Position numbers and translations under genes: made by a program. Of a DNA stretch of 64,000 bases, positions 1-11,500 are shown piece by piece. Position 1 is the stretch's first letter; the number at the start of each line of letters is the position of its first letter. The DNA comes from Crambe crambe (taxonomy: Eukaryota > Porifera > Demospongiae > Poecilosclerida > Crambeidae): assembly GCA_963924555.1 (NCBI GenBank), contig OZ004586.1, positions 4,422,501 through 4,486,500 of the forward strand, in the 5' to 3' direction. Under the pieces are notes generated by a model, which saw only the letters and a list, made by a program, of their open reading frames with translations, had not been told where the DNA came from and did not search any database.

Positions 1-2477
1 TGCAAAGAAGCTACTTCTTGCCCGTCCAATTGCAGTGTCGATTGACTTGTTAGTAAGGACGGGCTGGAGCACTAGCCGCTCCATGGTTTTTGCAAGAACA
101 GAGGTGAGTGTTATCCCGCGATAACTGTTAGTGTAACCTTATCGCGCATGCGCGGATGATCTATACATAAGGGTGGGGCTGGTCTCGTGACTTGGGGCCT
201 ATCCATAGAAGTCCGACGATTATCGCGATGCTGAATGTGAGTGCAGCTGCCCTTTTAACTGAAGGTGAGTAAATAATCCATTTTAGTGTTTAGGGACCAA
301 AATACAGCCAAAAGTTTATTATTTAGCTACATTCTGCACATATGCGTGAATGAGATTACAGAAGTTGGTTTGTGTGTCTGTCTATTATTCAGGAGGTGGG
401 GTGATAACTTATGGACTTTTGCCTTGTAGCAGTTGCTTTCATGTAATAATAAAACTGGCAATGTACTTTTGGGGGCAGTAGCTTTTAGCTATGTGTGCCA
501 AATGAGGGATGGAGTCTTTGAAATTAAAGCGATCAGGTAGTTGTGACTACCAGCATGCAAAGCGCATCATCTGGTGGGGTCTGGGGGCATGCACCCCCAG
601 AAAAATTTTGATTTTTAGGACCTTTTAGATTGAATCTGGTGCATTCTGAGGGAAATTTTTCAGCATTTGAAGTTCATGACTATAAAGTGGTCAGGTAAAT
701 ACCCCCATACCTGACCTAAGACTCCACCCCTGCAAATATTGATGGCCTAAAAATTCTAGTAAAATATTCCATAAGTGTAGGAATAGATATGGCAGGGGGT
801 TTAGATTATTATCATTGACATAAGCATATGCATCATATTAAAACCCCCCAACTCCAGCTCCACTTTTTTGATGATCACTTTTCTCTAATAATATTTTGCT
901 TATATTCTTTGTTGAATATTTTGTACACTTGTTAGTGTACTGTATAGCTAGTACGGAATTAATTTACCATGAACATAATTACAGTATTGACACTGTCTGA
1001 TCATGGTGTATGATAAGATGGACACTAACTTGCCATCTTGGATATTGGCAAGTGTGCAGTCATAACTATACAAATAGGACCCAGCCATGTCTCTGTGTAT
1101 AAAAGCAATTAGCTAATCATGATGAAAGAAAAAAATTTGACTACGATAATGATTATGTGCATTCCAATAACAAATGAATATGTGACCACTCCCACTGGCC
1201 CAATATTATACCTCACAGGGCCAGCCACTGGAGGTCAAGTGACCATAATCATAGAGTTGAGTCATAAGTTATCCAAGTTTTATTTAGCTATGTCATTATC
1301 ATATCATTTACTTTTTTGACTGTAGGTACATTCTATAAGTATAGCTTGTGCCCCTCCCTCCTCTTACACTTTGCTTCCTACCCTGGCCTATGAAACCAAA
1401 GCTTTATTGCTTGCATGAGGAGGGTTACAGCACTTGGCTTGTGTATCTGTCTGCCTTATTTAGTGCTAATAGGAGCAAAAGTAGAGTCTACATGAACAGG
1501 GCTTACATCAAGGCATAAAAGCTGAACACAATCTACTAGGCAGTTAGCTGACGACATCACCATATTATTGCAAGAAACGAAACTGGAAGAATGAACGTAA
1601 TAGCACCCTCTCATTCGACTCCCTAGCATGGATGTGGAAAAATTAACATATTTATAATTGCAATGCAGCATGCCACATCATATATATTTTCCACCAGATT
1701 ATTAGAGTGTAAAACCTATATTATATGACACACTGCAGAAACAAAATTTAATGTGTAAAAGCAGCCCATCTTAGTTGCAGTTACTACAATTCATAAATGG
1801 ATTCTTTTACATATTTGTTTTTACAGTATGCAGCCAGATATCTGAGTCACTCGGGTATATGATTGCACCTGACTTTTGTGTGCAGTTCATTGGGTATTGA
1901 AATTATGCCTCTTAAGTCACACAAAAACAGAATTGTTATTTCAATAAACATAACTGTTAGGCAAGACTAATCATCATTGAAATAACTAAACAGTTTGTTA
2001 TACTCACCAAAAATATAGTGTCATTTTGACAGATTTCAAATGATTAACCTCACCTAACTAAGTAGGTTTGTTAAAATAACAATTTTTTTTTTGCAGTGAT
2101 ATAGGTAAAAACCTTTAGCTACAATTCTAATTCAAGCATGTTTTTTTTAAATAGAAATTTCAGCTATGTAGCTCCATAAAATAATATGTGAACTACAACA
2201 ATGAATTGCTATAATATCTCTGCAGGAGCAATAGGAAAAATGTTATTGGGTGAGCCCACATACTGATCATGATCCTTTTGTAAAGAGGTTTCCTTCTTTT
2301 GGAGGTTATTTTGTATAGAAAGTCCTTTATTGAGAGGTTTGTCCTCCTTCAGAGTATCATTTATCAGTTCATTATGCAAATTAAAATTGTTAATATTAAT
2401 AAGTTATTTACTCTATTTATTTTGTGGTTAGATAAGAAGATGCTGGATTGATGTCCTCCTGTTTCATTAGATGATCA
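1..2477. other. Non-coding 5' region; left part of duplicated segment A
   Basis: I see no convincing coding exon here. Short open frames lack family resemblance. From about 1740 onward the sequence is recognisably the same as 59525-59841 and 60519-60967 (shared stretches around the GTGTAAAAGCAGCCCAT and CTCTGCAGGAGCAATAGGAA words), so this is one arm of a segmental duplication that includes the start exon of a Death-domain gene. A GC-rich C-run/G-run word near 570-600 looks like repeat debris. Confidence 0.6.
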
Positions 2478-2505
2478 ATGGCTCAGTCAACATTTTCACA
2501 AAGAG
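2478..2505 (+). CDS. Start exon (MAQSTFSQR, phase 1)
   Basis: An ATG followed by nine codons and one base, then the donor GAG|GTAAG. The same 28-nt exon with the same phase recurs at 60726-60753 (MAQSTSAQR) and 58571-58598 (MPQSTLTQK). Conservation of length, phase and start codon supports coding status although the peptide is tiny. It joins in frame to the Death-domain exon at 11636. Confidence 0.6.
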
Positions 2506-5500
2506 GTAAGCAAGCCCCATGTGATGATGACCTTTCACCCTCATATAAATACGTACTTATAATACATCTATCCTAACATTGTAGTTATTTCCTAGTCTGG
2601 CGTAGCCAGCCACACCCCGAGCGCGAAGCGCGAGGGGAGAGTCTGGTAACATACAATACTGCGAGTTGTCAGATTGGAATTTCCATTATGGTCAGCTTGT
2701 GGTCATGCTGCGTAATTGCGGTAAGTAATAAAAACAACACGTGGTTATATGCTGCTGCAGTGCAAAGATGTATATCTGCTATGGTTGTGGCTCAGATATA
2801 GAAAAAAAGTATGACAGAAGGCTCCTTGATGTTCCAAAATCCAAGCATGTGCTCTCACTTTGGAAATCTTTAGTGTATGTGAGTGTGGTCCCTGGGTTTA
2901 TGTGTAGAGGGTGCTTCTCTACCTATGAAAGGTACATGGCTCTCAAGGAGAAAATAGAGGCGAATTTAGCTAAAGCTATTGATAAGATACCTTCAGGGCA
3001 ACCAAAGCGAAAGAGGCTTCAATCTTCCATCAGTGCAAGCACTTCATACCCGTCTCCTACTCATTCTCCAGACGTTGGGGTATGCAAAATTACACTATAA
3101 AAATAAATCTCCTCCCTAGTCTAGCAAGTAGTTCTTTGCACCTACCTAGATCATTAATGCAGGTTCACATCGGATATAAACAGCCGAAAACTTTTGTATT
3201 AACACCAAGTAGGAAATATATCAGCAACGCAGTGGCTAGGGGGAGCAGAGTTTCCATGGAAAGGGAGTGCTTTAAAGACCCTACAACTAGGAAGTGCATT
3301 ATCAATCAGTTAGGAATTGTCATACAGAGAGAGATGAAAACAATGATTTCAAATTCTGTCAGTTCAGTGCTGCAAAGTCAGGACAGTGATGTTATGAAAA
3401 GTTTCTCTTGGGACATAATTCTGGCTGAACTCACTGTTCATGCTCCAGTTCTTTTGCATATTCTGTATGCTTCAACCAGGACAAGGAGAGCAAAAGCTAA
3501 CAGGAATGCAGTAGTGTGTGTATGTGCCTCTATACTATTGAAGCACCGATATCAAAAAATGAGCCTAGTTCAGAGGATACTCTCTGTTATTCTTTATTCA
3601 GGACACACATCAAAGCAGGTAATTTCACTGTGCATGATAATTGATTTATGGAATTACGACTTTACTAGGTCTACACTCGTCTGCAAAAATTGAATTTATG
3701 TATGTCACATCAGTCAGTACTTCGCTTGATTGACCAGCTTGGAATAAACTATGATGCTAGAGTACTGGAGTGGAAGGACTGCTTGCTTCGAAGCATGGAG
3801 AGTTCAAATTCACAGCAGGTTTTTATAATTATACCTTTCATAATGTCATTAGCTAGCTATAGCGTAATTACAGGAAGACCAACCTGCCATGGTTTTACTA
3901 TCAGAAGAATCAGAATCTGATGTTTCCAGTAACGAGTTTGAATCAGATGGACATTGTTCCAGTGACATCAGTACTCCGCCATTCTCCCCTATAAATGGTG
4001 ATATCGATAGTGAAGAAGAAGAAGAGATGATGTCAGATTCTGGTGACCACATTATCCGTTCAGATCCAGTTGTAGCACTTGCTACAACACAGGGAGGAGG
4101 TGCCATGCCCAACTCAAATTTATGAAGCTATTCAATAGTGGGCGACAATATTGACAAGTCAATAAAACCCAGGTATATGAGGTCGGAGCTAAAGGGTAAG
4201 GATTTACTGCATTATTTTCACTTCTTTGCTGTATCTAACCGAATTGATACAAGTGAACAACTTCATACACCTCCTCCGCCACCATGTCATTTGAGTCACA
4301 AAGCATGTGCTTTATCACTTCTACCCACCATTGAGGATGATCATGCACTTCAACAAAATATGGCTATTCTTATTTCCCGTATCTTGGTTAACCACTTTGA
4401 CTCTTTAAATTTCAGTTTTTCAGATGTAGTGCAATGGCACATACCTCATCAATATACTAAGGAAATGTCAAAGAAATCAGATGTGGTATGTTATAATAAT
4501 TATTATGTTTTGTATTATTTATCCTTTTGATTAATTTTAGGTTCCTCTTGGTATCATACTTAATGAAAACACAACAGATGGCATGGTTGATATCATGACA
4601 AAAGTACATAAATACGTTCCAGCAAAGTGCTACAAGGAGCCTTATACTTTGGAAAGCTCAGAAGTGATTAGCATCTCCAAAGCTAAACTTCACCCCATAC
4701 TCTTTGGAGGGGACCAGTTAACAGCTAGTCGTGCTCGTGGAGCCAAGAAAGCTAAGGTTAACTCAGAGGAACCATTATCTCGCTTGGATGGTCTCATCCC
4801 TATTGCCGAAGATTGGCACACTCGTCTTAACTTAATTGAGGTATGTAGGTGTATTTTTGTGCTTAGTAAAACTTCAGAATAATTTTTCAATCCATAGGTG
4901 ATTTGGAGGTATTTCTTCAACACTGATTCTTCAGGTGAGTATGGAACTTTGTACCAACTTAGAAACCGCATCACTCGTACCAATGTTGTGAAAGATCCTT
5001 CAAAGAATTTCAATGCGTGTGATGATTTTTTCATTACAGTAATATCTGGTCATGTTATAGCTGCCTTTTCTGATTTAAATCTTTCTACTACTAATTTTAA
5101 CCCATCTACTGCATGGATGAATACTGATGAAGAAAGGAAGAAAATATTGCTTGATGTATCTAAAAAGATAGAAAAATATGTAAATTTTTCATTTTATGAT
5201 TTCCCTAAGCCTTCTGAAGACAAAAAGAGAGGATATGCCATTGAAATCCTAAGCTTGGGTTGCTTTTACTTAGAATATTCTGATGCCATCAAGGAAGGGG
5301 ATGGGAAAAGAATCTTACGATGTTGGAGGTACCTACTTTCAATATTTTATAGTAGTGGGCATACGAACTATGCCAATGAAGTATTGAGAATGCTATATCA
5401 GCATGATTACATTCTATCGCCAAGGCACAAAACTGAGTTACTATGGGGACGATTTATAAATGTTCATGGCCGTACAGGAAAAAATATTGCTGCAGATCTC

Positions 5501-8500
5501 CATATGGAACATCTAAACCGTGTGGTAAAGGAGTGCATTAAATGCTTGGGAGCTAACAAGACTGAAGGTGCAATAGTGAGAGTGGGAAAAGCTTTGGACA
5601 CTGTTGTGCCAGTTTTGGATCAATTTGATTTAGAGAATGATGTTTCTACTGCGTCTGGTCTGCATAATCCAGTAAATGCTTTTAAGGATCACAATATGGT
5701 TGCCAATGAATTGAGTACACATAACATATTTAAGGATATCCCTCATAGAGAGCATGCTCACTTCCCAAAACCCAGAAATGTACTGCATGGTAAAAAAAAG
5801 ACGGTGTTGGAGAAATGGATGGAAAAAAAATTAACTAAATTTTACATAAATTTATAGAAAAACAAAAACACTATTCTTAGTATCACAACTACCACATTCA
5901 CATTGTTTGGCACACACATCACAACAAAGACATTTACTACCTATATCAACATGTTCATAAGAATCCATATTCTCAAATAATAAGTCTCTTCTACAAACAT
6001 CATCATTATCCATATACTTTCTAATATCTTCACTCATTGACTTTCTGTTCTTTTTATTTGCTAGAGCTGGTAACCCATCCCTCCCAGCTCTCCCAGTTTC
6101 CTGTATATATGACTCAGTGTCATCTGGTGCGCCAAGATGTATAACCTGTCTAACATTTGGGCAGTCTATACCCATGCCAAAAGCAATTGTTGCAACTACA
6201 ATTCGAAGCTGAGAATGAGTTGTAAATCTTTGTATTATTTCTTCTTTAATGTGTGAATCTGTCACACTTGTGAACATATCAACTAACCGGAAACGATTAA
6301 TATCAGGAGCATTTGGTGGTTCTGTAAAGTTTGCACCCATGCAATGTCTGAACAGTAGATAAACATTGGAACAGTCTTCGAAACTACGACAATATATGAT
6401 AACTCTTGGCATATTTGCTCGTTCATGATGTAATTTTGTAACTAATACTTCAAAGGTAGTATCAAGAGTGTCAAATTTGCTTACTGAATATTTTAGGTTT
6501 TTCTTGCAGGGAGATAATGTGACAATATATGGGTTCTGTAATCCAATGGTTTTGGATACTACAAATCTCAGTGTTTTCGTAGCAGTAGCTGTTAATGCCA
6601 TTATATTAACATCTTTGGGTAAGATGCTACGGATTTCTCCTATCCTACGCAGGGAGGATCGGAAAGTGTCTCCCCTATAAAAATATTTTAAAAATATTAA
6701 TTCAGCGAGCAAGCGAGCTGACTCTCAGGTCATAACTATAGAAATTGTTCTATATTATATATTATATAAGTCTGCACTGCTTTGCATGCAGCTGCCCTCA
6801 ACAGCAAAGACAAATGAATTAGAGCCTATTAACTCTAAGCCATAGGAATACTACACTTGCTTCTTGCTCGCTCGCTGTCAAATGTTACACATTGCCTTAG
6901 TGATATTGAATGCTAACTTACCACTTCGCTATGCAATGAGCTTCATCAATGACAAACGCCCTTAATCTTTCAGCATACTTACTAGAAGTAAGCATTCCTC
7001 TCCAACGCTTATTTTCAATAAGTAACTCGGGTGTGATGAAAACTAATTGGTATTGTCCAGCATAAACTCCAGATTTGATATGTTCATTGGTATCATTAGC
7101 TATGTACGCCACTGCCAATCCTTTCATCTGAAAACCTGCTGTCTGAAAACATTGTCTACTTACTTAAAGCTTAGTTATTTCAATCTACTTACCTGATCCT
7201 TCATGATAGCTGTCAGAGGACTGGCTACCACTACTATTGCCTTTTCAGTAGGCCTACTAAGTTTATCAAAAGCTAAAGGGAGGACAGCAAAACACAAGCT
7301 CTTCCCAAATCCAGTTGGGAGCACGGCAAAAACATCCCTGCCAGATAAAAATTGAATCACCACTTCCAACTGTTCAGGCCTTAGTGATGCATAGCCCAAC
7401 TTCAGGGCAGCTTCATTTGCTGCACTGGATAGTTTGTCCATAGCAGCTGTGGTGAGCTAGTTGGCTTACTGCTGTGCATATGCATGCCTGTGGTGTACAC
7501 ACTGTGGTTAGATAATGATATTCATGAGTAGCAGATTTTCTGCTACTTCTGACAACTCGGTGTATTGAATGTTTCCAGACCACCTCGCGCTCGCGCTTGG
7601 GGGTGTGGCTACGCCAGACTAGTTATTTCCATGATGATCTTGGGCATGTGTGCTTGCCCCACAATGCTTTTGATTTCCCTAGTGTACATATATACTGAAT
7701 TTTGGATAGCTGGACAACGTGATGGACACTCATACTGAAGCCATAATGTGCATGTATGAACGCTAGGTTGTCAGTCATGTCACATATCTGTATCCCTGAA
7801 TAGAGTGAACATCCCCATTCATATATGGACCTAAAGCCTACACAACTAGAGGTGAAGGCATTTCTGACTCTTTCCATGTGCATTTCTTGTCATGAATTGG
7901 TGGTGTGGTTCTTTTGGGTGTGGTTTCATCATCTTTTTGAGATAACCTGATATTGATCTAGTCTCGCGTAGCCAGACCCGATTCTTTCCTTTTTCTCAGG
8001 GGTGGGGGAAAGAAAGGGTCTGGTCAAACTCGCATGAACGTTTCGTTTCACACAGTCAGCAATTTTTTTAAAAATGCGGGCAATAATATCGAGTAATATT
8101 CTGCGCGCGCATTAGTACTATTAATGCGCATCTAAAAGAGAGATGGAGCAGATCAATGAGTGTGCCAGAGCCTATGGATTGGAATTGAAGGCCAAGCAAG
8201 CTGAGGCCATATTCTCTTTTGTGCATGGTCATGATACCTTCGTGTCCTTACCTACTGGCTATGGAAAGTCATTAGTTTATGCACTTTTGCCTAGTGTATT
8301 TGACAAGATAAAAGGTTTGTGATCATAATACTAACTGCACAGATTTAGCTTGTTATTTCAATACAGGTACTTGTGGTAGCATTTGACTGCCCTCATGATG
8401 GACCAGCACTCTAGATTCACTTCATTAGGATTGTCAACAGAATTTGTTGGTGAAGCTCAGAGGGATAAATCTGCAATAAAGAAAGTCCTTAATGGAGAAG

Positions 8501-11500
8501 TACAGTTGGTGTACATTACACCTGAGAATTTAGTACACAACTGTATGTATAGAAATATGCTTATGTCTGATAAATATAGAGAAAAGCTTGTGGCATTGGT
8601 GGTGGATGAGGCTCACTGCATAAAGTTGTGGGGAGACCAGTTTCGTAAAGCTTTTTCAATGATAGGCAACCTAAGGAGTCTTGTGCCATATAATGTGCAC
8701 ATAATGGCCCTTACAGCAACAGCAACGACTGAGACATATCACTGTGCATTGAAACATCTTGCCATGAAAGATCCTGTCTTGGTTGCTCTGCCTCCTGATC
8801 GAGGAAACATTAGGTACAGTGTTCTTCCAGCAGTAGATCTAGAGGAACTGAGCAATTCACTTCACACTGAGCTAAGTGACACCAAAAAGGTGTTCCCAAA
8901 GACTGTGGTATTTGTGCATAAATATAGTGATTATTCAGACCTGTTTGCCATACTGGCACACAAGCGTGATTGCTACTTCAACATTTGGTTTGGGAGTAGA
9001 TTGTACCAATATTCGCAGAATAATTCACTGGGGACTACCAACAATGATTGAAGAATATGTGCAGGAAGCTGGGAGGGCAGGAAGAGATGGGATTAAAGCT
9101 GAAGCAATTTTGTATGATGGAAAGACCAGCAAATTCTGCAGCAAGAGGATGAATGAGTATCAATCTAGCATTGACATTTGTAGGCGTAGGAACCTTTTGC
9201 TTTTGTGCTAATGACATTTCAGTTACTGGTTGTGACTGTTGTGATGTATGTGCTAATTCATGCACCTGTGAAGAATATAAGAAACAAAGCTGTTAAAATT
9301 AATATTTAGAGCAATACAATGTCATTAATTTTATTTATGATAAATAAGCATTCTTGACTGTTGTCTTAACTTTTTTGATCAATTCTTCTCTAGACAAGCT
9401 TTGCATTAGTCCATGATGAGTGCTCTTGAATGAAGGGTGCTGCCTTACACAGAGTGGAACAAATACATTTTCTTCCTCTAGTACTTTGAGAACTGTTTCA
9501 AAGTCTTTACCAAAAGCTGGCAAGTGATGATGATCTGATGGCTTGAATGGAGACGTCTGATCTTCAAAAGCTGCACACACATGATGAACAACACTGATGC
9601 ACTTTCCAGCCAGTTCTACTGATTTAAGATTGATGTTAGCACCGAGGTTTCGCATCAGTGTTTTGAGGCGCCTATTCAGGTGCTCCATGTGCAAGTCACA
9701 TGCTATGTTTTTCCCTTGGTACCCCCTCATGTTAACACAATGGCTCCAAAGTAGCTGCTGACGTTGCCTATCTGAGAGCCTGTAATGGTATTGAATAAGA
9801 AGATTGATGCCTTCTTTTGCATAGTTACGTTTATTTGAAGACTTGAATACAACAACCAAGAACTTCCAATATCGGAGAATCCTCTCCCCATCGCCCTCCC
9901 TGATTGCATCATGGAACCCATGCCAGAGCAAGCTCAATCCTTTTTGGATCGCCATCCTTTAATGGATGAAATGCATGATTGTAATAAAACTATTTATGCA
10001 TATTATGAATAATTGTCTTACAGGGGGTGTTAGGAGGTTATTCTTAATATCATCTGCCCACTCTTGAACCTCGATATCATGGTCCTCACTCAGCCTTTTC
10101 ACTAAATTAAGTGTCCCTTGATATGACATACAAACATTGAGTGGCTGGAGGTTGTGGTATAGCTACAGATTTAAAGGTACATCATATAAAAATTATCCTA
10201 TATAAAGTATATTCTCACTTGCTTGCTGGATCCATTTCCGTAGAGCATAATAGACACAGCACATTGGAGGAGGCACATTCTTTGATGGCAGCATTTTATC
10301 AGCAAAGATGCCATAAAGCACACAAATGTCTTCCTATCAGCTGGTTTGGGAATCAAGCACTCCAACAGCAAAACTAGAGTTGGAACCATTCTTTTGTATT
10401 CCAATAGTATGGTGTCCCAGTGAAAGCGTTTGACTGCCTCCATCAAGATCGAGTCATGGGATGCAGAAAACAACTGCTTCATTTCTCTGCGTATCTTCAG
10501 TTCCAGTTGTTTGATCGTGGCATTCAAAGATTCCTTGGAATTGATGACTGTTGATGCTAGGGACTTGTAGCTACGGCAGGCAAGCCATTTAATCCCCTGC
10601 TTGTGGACAGGTGTTCTGATATTAAACACTTGTTTCTTCATTGGATAGGTGATATTAACCTGCTTGGAATAGGAGCTTTGTTAATAGCTATTTTGTGCTA
10701 TGTGACTTAATCATATATACCTGTACATCTGGTGATGGTCCTGTTGATGAGCTTGGTGTTGCAGTTGATGTTGTTAGCAGGGGTGAGGAGGGAGTTGGTA
10801 ATGGTGATTGTATTTGAGAGAACTGCTCATCCTCGCTGGATGTGATGTTAGATGTTGTGTGTATATGTTTGCTAGGTGGCTGTCCCACACTAACTTCATC
10901 AAGAGATCTCTTCCGAAGTGCTTCCAATCCCAGAACAGAGTAATATTGCTCTTAATCTTAGCCACCTTCTCTTCCCAGGTGAAGATGGACTTTATAGAGC
11001 CCTCACATATGCTACACAAGAAGGCATTGTCTTGTGCAGTTTCAACGAGGCTCTCCAGAGGTACTTGGGAGAGATTTTGTAGCTCTTGCTTCAGTTTGGT
11101 AGCACTGGGGTGATGTAGCTTCCTCCTTTTGTGCTTATCCTTTGAAAGCGCTTCTCTACACAAACAACACCTACCAACAGAAGAATTGCTTGCAGCCATA
11201 ACAATCACCGTCGAAATGAAAAAGGAGCAGCTGTACATGTGCATATTTTTTTCTTTCGCGAGACTTAAATTCACGTAACCACACCCCTTCCGGTCGGTCA
11301 AAAATGCAGGACCTGTTGAAACGAAACGTTCATGTGAGTTTGACCAGACCCTTTCTTTCCCCCGCCCCCAAGAAAAAGGAAAGAATCGAGTCTGGCTACG
11401 CGAGACTAATATTGATCTGGGCAGTGGTCAGCATCTGTTGTCTAGAGTTATGAAGTGTCCTCTCCTTGGAAGTTGCAAATGTACTAGTTCCATGGCAGGG

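Larger units (their letters stand above)
2593..7621. mobile_element. DUF6589-RecQ DNA transposon, copy 1 (5029 bp)
   Basis: The ends are inverted: TAGTCTGGCGTAGCC on the left, its complement on the right, with imperfect similarity continuing for roughly 75-80 bp (about 2593-2671 against 7545-7621) and containing a GCGCGAAGCGCG hairpin. Flanks carry a perfect 9-bp duplication. The paralogous locus near 61615 lacks the element, which proves insertion. It carries two genes facing each other, a DUF6589-type transposase (+) and a short RecQ-like helicase (-), whose stop codons touch. Superfamily assignment is mine: the transposase core resembles that of Academ, but the 9-bp duplication does not fit the 3-4 bp usual for Academ. 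Confidence 0.9.
7959..11408. mobile_element. DUF6589-RecQ DNA transposon, copy 2 (3450 bp, decayed)
   Basis: Inverted ends of about 92 bp (7959-8050 and 11317-11408) begin TAGTCTCGCGTAGCC and differ at only a handful of sites by eye. ATATTGATC is duplicated at 7950-7958 and 11409-11417. The unoccupied paralogous site is near 61926-61935. Gene order is the mirror image of copy 1: RecQ-like on +, transposase on -, again tail to tail with about 38 bp between stops. It differs clearly from copy 1 in sequence, so it is a second subfamily rather than a recent copy. Both genes carry frameshifts and the transposase lacks its central core. Confidence 0.9.

Noticed and set aside
230..266. Possible start exon MLNVSAAALLTE followed by GTGAG
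   Set aside because: A good donor and ATG, but no partner exon in phase that I can justify and no copy in the duplicate locus.
4138..4530. An independent gene beginning at 4138
   Set aside because: The first codon is GTG in the middle of an exon whose upstream part is in the same frame; it is part of the transposase.
8877..9211. Second RecQ gene overlapping the first in copy 2
   Set aside because: It is the same helicase continued after a frameshift; motifs IV, V and VI are in the right order across the two frames.
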